The notes under the pieces: generated by a model
What the model saw: the letters and a program-made list of their open reading frames with translations, nothing else
Told to the model about the DNA's origin: nothing
Databases searched by the model: none
NCBI GenBank assembly: GCA_951799445.1
Contig: OX637296.1
Span: forward strand, 5,580,001 to 5,644,000
Direction of reading: 5' to 3'
Source: Pseudisothecium myosuroides
Taxonomy: Eukaryota; Streptophyta; Bryopsida; Hypnales; Lembophyllaceae
Length of the DNA stretch: 64,000 nucleotides
Program-made: the position numbers and the translations under genes
Shown: one piece after another, positions 59,267 to 64,000 of the stretch
How the letters are laid out: each line of letters opens with the position of its first letter
How positions within the stretch are numbered: the stretch's first letter is position 1

Positions 59267-61890
59267 TCAATGCTGGACAAATTTAATCTTTCCTAGGGAT
59301 TTTGTAAAAGTGTCCACTGGTTGGTCGCTGGTATGAATATACGCCACTTTGATTTCCCCGCCTAACACTCTTTTCACGAATGAAATGATAGTGTATCTCA
59401 ATGTGTTTCGACCTTGCGTGAAAAACAGGGTTTTGGGAGAGTTTCAGCGCACCTTGGTTATCACAATGTATCGTAATGCTAGGTTGAATTGTTGGAGAAT
59501 TCCCGATTGTGGCGGCAGCGGCAGCAGGGGTCCGTGATTGAGTGAGTTGTGTCTCAATAAGGTGAGCAGGTTGTTGTTTTGGTCGTGGTTTGAGGTTCGC
59601 AGGTTGTAATTCAAGAAGAAGTCTGTGCAGCCAGACGGCTTCTTGAGCTCCGCCGCTCAAAGCACGATACTCCGATTCCGTGGAGGATTGGCTGACGGTA
59701 AGCTGTCTTTTACTTTGCCATATAATGGGTCCCCCGGCCATTGTGAAAAAATATGCTCCCATTGATCTGTGGGTTTCAGGACAGGCTCCCCAATCCGCGT
59801 CTGTGTTACCAGTAATTGTGGTTGGTGCGTCATGTTTATAAAGAATGCCGAATTCTTTGGTGCCTTGGAGGTAACGAAGCACATGTTTTGCAGCATCTAG
59901 GTGAGATTGTTGGGGGTTGGCCATGTAACTACTGAGGCGAGAGACTGCGTATGCAATATTTGGGCGAGTGACAGTGAGGAATATGAGCTTGCCCACTAAC
60001 TTGCAGTAATATGTGGAGTCTATATAGGGTGTGTGCATGTCTGTGACCATGGTGTGACCATCGGGAAATGGAGTAGCAACTGACTTGCAGTCCGACATTC
60101 CAAACTCCTCGAGGGTGGAAGCTGTGTAGTCGCGCTGGTGGAGGAAGATCCCGAGGATTGTCTGTTCGAATGAAATCCCAAGGTATCGGCGAACTTTCCC
60201 TAAATCAGTGATGTCAAATTCTTTGTGCAGGAACTTCTTGAGCCACGAGATCAGTTTGTCTGAGCTACTGGTTATGAACAGGTCATCCACGTATAACATC
60301 AGAATGATCGTTTCTCCCTGATAATGCATGTAATACATATTGGGATCAGATTTGCTTCTCTATAAGCCAAGTCGAATTAGAGTTGCGTCTATTCTTTCGT
60401 ACCATGCTCTAGGGCTCTGTTTTAACTCGTATAAGGATCTATTGAGTCGGCAAGCTAAGTGTTCTTGACCAGGGGCTTGAAAACCCGGAGGTTGTCTCAT
60501 GTACACTCGCTCCTTTAGTAATCCATGCAGGAAGGCAGTGCGTACATCCATTTGATGTATGCTCCATCTTTTTGCGGCTGCAAGCGCGATTGCGGTGCGT
60601 AGGGTAGCCCACCTGATGACAGGGGCGAAGGTGTCCGTGAAATTGATCCCTTTACGTTGTTCAAATCCTCTTGCGACCAAGCGGGCCTTCTTCACTGGAG
60701 GTTGACCATTAACTCCAGGTTTTAGCTTAAATATCCACTTGCACATTATGGCCTTCTTGCTGGGTGGTAGAGGTTCTAAGTTCCATGTTGCGTTTTTCCA
60801 AATAGCATTCATCTCGTCCTGCATGGCGAGGCGCCACCCGGGATCGGGCTTGGCCTGTTTAAAGGTAAGGTTGTCCATGTCTTGATCTAAAGAACTAGTT
60901 GGTTTCGGTTTGGGTGGAGGTGTCGGGGTGGCAGGGGTGACCTCATAGATGTCGAAGTTGTCAATGAAGAGGCACAGATCGTAGCCTTCGAGGCGAATAT
61001 TTTGGCGTCTCGGTCGCTGGGATCTGCGTGGGGGTGCGAGAGCAGGGATTGGTGGCGGGCTTGCCGGTAATGGTAAGGGCGTTGGGGAAGATGGGGGCGG
61101 TTCTGGGAAGGGAACAGGGGAATGTAGATCGGCAGTAGGGTTGTCTGGGGGCATGACTAGGGTAGCACCAGGGAGTGACGGTGGGTTGGATTAAATGATG
61201 GGGATGGGTTGGGTGGGAGGAGGAAGAAGTTTATCCAGGAAGGATGAATTGGTGAGGGGTTCGGTGGTCTCAGGTGTAGGAAGGTTAAGATTGTTTTCAT
61301 CGAACCTAACGTCTCTACTGACTAAGATGGATATAGTGTGAGGGTCATAACATCTATAGGCCTTGCTTTGGGTATCATAACCAACTAGGAGGGTAGGAAT
61401 GGCCTTGGGGTCAAACTTGGTGCGTTTAGCATCCGGGATGTGACAGTAAGCCACGCAGCCGATAATACGAAGGTGAGCTAGGTTGGGTTTGAGACTAGTG
61501 AAGGCTTCCTCGGATATTTTAAGTTTTAACACCTTGGTAGGTGATCTGTTTTGAATATAGTTTACTGTTTGGGCGATTTCTTCCCAGAGTTGTTTTGGTA
61601 GTTTGGTTCCTGTAACTACACTACGAATGCCTTCAAGTAAGGTCCTGTTTTTCCTCTCTGCAAGACCCTTCTGATGAGGTGAGTAGCCAGCTGTGAGCTG
61701 ACGTGCTATCCCGTGGTTTTGGCAGAAGGTTGTAAATGATCCGGATATGTATTCGCCTCCTCTATCATTGCGAAGCGTGCCTATTCGGAGGGTTGGAGTT
61801 TCTACCTGGTTGCAGAAGTTTTTAAAGGAGTCTAGGGTCTAGGATTTTTCTGATAAGAAGTAAAGCCAGGTTTTTGTGAGCTCCCAATTT
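59267..61890 (-). pseudogene. Ty1/copia pol remnant: integrase, RT, RNase H
   Basis: Order integrase, reverse transcriptase, RNase H identifies Ty1/copia. Integrase core has LRNDRGGEYIS and SPHQKGLAERKNRTLLE, then a proline-rich linker. RT has CKWIFKLK, ARLVARGF, MDVRTAFLHG and LYVDDLF. RNase H has NTDADWGACPETHRS, SSTESEYRAL and HCDNQGALKLSQNP. In-frame stops: TAG 61839-61841, TAA 61191-61193, TAG 60360-60362. A one-base shift near 59395 moves the end into another frame (TSDQPVDTFTKSLGK) with a stop at 59267-59269. Gag, protease and the integrase zinc domain are absent; similarity stops at about 61880-61890, where other sequence begins. Confidence 0.92.
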
Positions 61891-63164
61891 GTCACTTGGG
61901 ACTCGTAGAATTATTTTTTGGGAAATTTGCAATTTAAAGTTGATAAAAGTATAGAAAAACCCATAAAAAGAGTGTAGAACCGAAATAGGGTTGTGTCATA
62001 CCCATTATAGTATTTGGTCTAGATTTGTGTTTTTTACTTAGAATCCCCCAAACCTTGCCTAAAAATAGTATAGAAATAATGAAAAGGTTAGATTTGGAGG
62101 ATTCGAGTCATGCAGCCCCAAAAGGGCTAAATCCCACCATGAATGTGGCGATTCATGGCTAGGTCGGTCCGAGGGATCCACAGCGAGGCCACTAGGTCGG
62201 GTCCTAGAGTTAGATTTAGAATTCCCCATTAGATCGACGAATTCCCAAAATCCCGATTGTTAGCATGCAGGAGCCACTCACGCAAGACCGGGCCCGTGGA
62301 GGAATCTACAGCCCAGGGATGGTGTTCTAGGGTGAATCCCATGCCAGGAGTCCAACGGCGAAATCGGTTCGCCAAGATTCCTCCACCTGCAGAAGATTCC
62401 CGCACCATCGCTAATTCGAGGAGATGGCCAGTTTTAATCTCCATTGACCAATCGTGCCAGGTACGAAAACACACCCGCACGTCTTTCATGCAACTCCCTG
62501 AGAGGTCACGTGAAAAATCCCGGCATCTTCCGACTTGCAGAAGAACCTTTTTCCGGGTGGTCAACCCTCCTAACCTCCAACGGGAATTTCATGGAAATTA
62601 CCCAGGTTACAATAAAATCTCACTAAAAATTAGACTAGCTTGTTTTATGTTAATAATGCGCTCCGTGAAGTTTCACGACATTCCGATAGCAGCAAGTACC
62701 CGAACCGGCGAGATTCCTCGGGAATTAACCACGTGGCGGGGTCCCCGCCGCGTTGACCGGCATTCCGGGACCATACGATGGCGAAACGAAGTCAACCAAA
62801 AGTCCTTCCCGACTCTCTCGCACCTACTGGAGACCCTAGGCTATTCACATTTCTCAAAATAGGAGACCCCCAAGATCTAGGATTTTACCACGATTTGGTT
62901 TTTAAACTAAATTAGCCTACGATCGGTTTTTGGCCTCAGTACGGGGGGTAGGGGAGTCTAGGACTAAACACGGCGATTTGGATCCAACGGCGCAATCCGT
63001 TCGGCGATTGGAGCTAATCTCCAAAAGTTAGGATGATGGTCCAGCATAGATGGTAGAAGTAGAAATTTAGGATGTAGGATGAAAATCTTTGAGGATGAGG
63101 ATGAAAATCCCCGTTGATAAGGTTACCTTAGAGCTTTAGAGAGAGGGGTGAGCCCTTGGGAAAC

Positions 63165-63174
63165 CTATATAAGG
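63165..63174 (+). promoter_or_regulatory. TATA box in the LTR-like sequence
   Basis: CTATATAAGG in GC-rich context; the sequence downstream reads like a transcript leader. Confidence 0.5.
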
Positions 63175-63631
63175 GCCCCATTTCTCTCTCTAAAACACCC
63201 CCAATTCTTGTTTTGGGTCCGTGGGTCCAAGTTATTTTGGATATTTTGGCGTTTCAAGCCAAAAACCTCTACGGTGTTTTCGGAGCACTTTTGGCTCCAT
63301 TGTTGCTTATTTTCAAGCTTTGAAGGTCCTTGGGGGTCCTTCTACCTTGTTTTGTGTACACTTTTGCAAAGTTTTGGTACCTTGTTGTGAGTGGAGAGCC
63401 TCTCTCCCCCTCTCGTGCATGTTGTGTTCTAACTTGTGGAGTTTTAAGGGTCTTAGTCTCTTGCACTAATCCTAAAGTCACCCCCCACCGTACCTTGGCG
63501 ATGCCGCTTTGGGGGGCCTTTAGCGTGTGAGCTTTGTGTTGCCACGTGGTCTAACTTGTGTGATTATCTTTGTGTTTTGTTACACCCTCTTCTAATCTTT
63601 TTTTCCTTGTTGAGTGGACCCCCCTCCGGAA

Positions 63632-63866
63632 CGGCGAAGCTTTGAACCTCCTTGTACATGTTTTTGCTAAGTTTATTCCAAACCCTCTTCTAATCTTCTC
63701 CTTGTTGAGTGGACCCCCCGGGGAACGGCAAAGCTTTGACTTTGTCCCTATGCCGGTCCTATAGCGTGTGTTAAAACAAGTCCTAGACGGCGAAGCTTTG
63801 AGCCCATGAAGCATCACCAGTCCTAAAGTTGGTGTTAAAACCAACCTTACGGCGGAGCTTTAAACC
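63632..63866 (+). repeat. four degenerate CGGCGAAGCTTTGA repeats
   Basis: ACGGCGAAGCTTTGA-type motifs at about 63632, 63724, 63787 and 63851, spaced about 92, 63 and 64 bp, each in a unit that also carries TCCTA and GTGTTAAAAC segments. Confidence 0.6.
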
Positions 63867-64000
63867 CCCATCGTTCTTAGTTCCAAAGTCTAGTTTCCAA
63901 GATCTTCTTGGAAAGGTCCAAAGTTTAGCTTCCAAGACATTAGTATTAGCATGGGATAGGTATTGTGCGTTCAAAGTTTGGGCAAAACCAACACCTACAC

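Larger units (their letters stand above)
61890..64000 (+). mobile_element. LTR-like sequence, partial, running off the window
   Basis: Starts where the copia integrase ends; TGTGAGCTCCC near 61875 is a possible LTR start. Composition is GC-richer than the surroundings. A TATA box (CTATATAAGG, 63165-63174) is followed by a pyrimidine-rich stretch with TCTCTCTCTAAAACACCCCC, typical of an LTR or leader transcribed rightward. No coding domain recognised; the 201-codon ORF at 62257-62862 looks spurious. The other boundary, primer site and internal genes lie outside, so the class is unknown. Confidence 0.45.

Noticed and set aside
62257..62862. 201-codon plus-strand ORF
   Set aside because: Composition and lack of any family fit untranslated LTR-like DNA; several overlapping frames are open merely because of GC content.

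Overview
The window is land-plant nuclear DNA. It holds two intronless germin-like protein genes with plant signal peptides, a plant-type CACTA transposon (Transposase_21, DUF4218 and DUF4216 regions plus a TNPA-like gene), Ty1/copia pol remnants, and long AT-rich stretches full of small inverted-repeat elements. A plant lineage cannot be fixed from sequence alone. A long piggyBac-type element with its own small-element family is unusual for a flowering plant, so I lean weakly to a non-seed plant.

Layout. 0-5.4 kb: three intact and one decayed TTAA-flanked elements with CCCCTAAAGGACC-type ends. 5.5-7.6 kb: AT-rich DNA with tandem duplications. 7.6-30.07 kb: a piggyBac-type element (about 5.6 kb net) whose transposase gene (8860-12285, minus) is open apart from three nonsense codons. 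It is split about 300 bp upstream of its ATG by a 16.9 kb CACTA element (12594-29466) with matching ends and an AAT/AAT target duplication. Inside the CACTA element a decayed TNP2 gene (minus) and a TNPA-like gene (plus) diverge from a shared 1.8 kb spacer, and a 5.2 kb left arm is unexplained. 30-38 kb: AT-rich DNA with a mariner-like small element, a 1.4 kb inverted-repeat element, a poly(A)-tailed retroposon remnant and a cryptic hexamer array. 38.5-40.8 and 46.7-48.7 kb: duplicated germin-like genes with the same promoter layout, with more small elements between them. 50-58.5 kb: further small elements, including a mariner-like foldback in which each arm carries one piggyBac-type element and the opposite arm preserves the empty site. 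58.5-61.9 kb: a decayed Ty1/copia element on the minus strand; between its 3' LTR and pol lies an antisense ORF with an RNase H1 hybrid-binding (viroplasmin-type) domain. 61.9-64 kb: LTR-like sequence that appears to interrupt the copia integrase.

Only the two germin-like genes look like intact host genes: secreted metal-binding cupins of the cell wall. Everything else recognisable is mobile DNA, mostly dead but with readable insertion history. The most unusual items are the antisense hybrid-binding ORF in the copia element, the piggyBac parent and its small derivatives in one window, and the self-controlled double insertion in the foldback at 53.6-56.1 kb.
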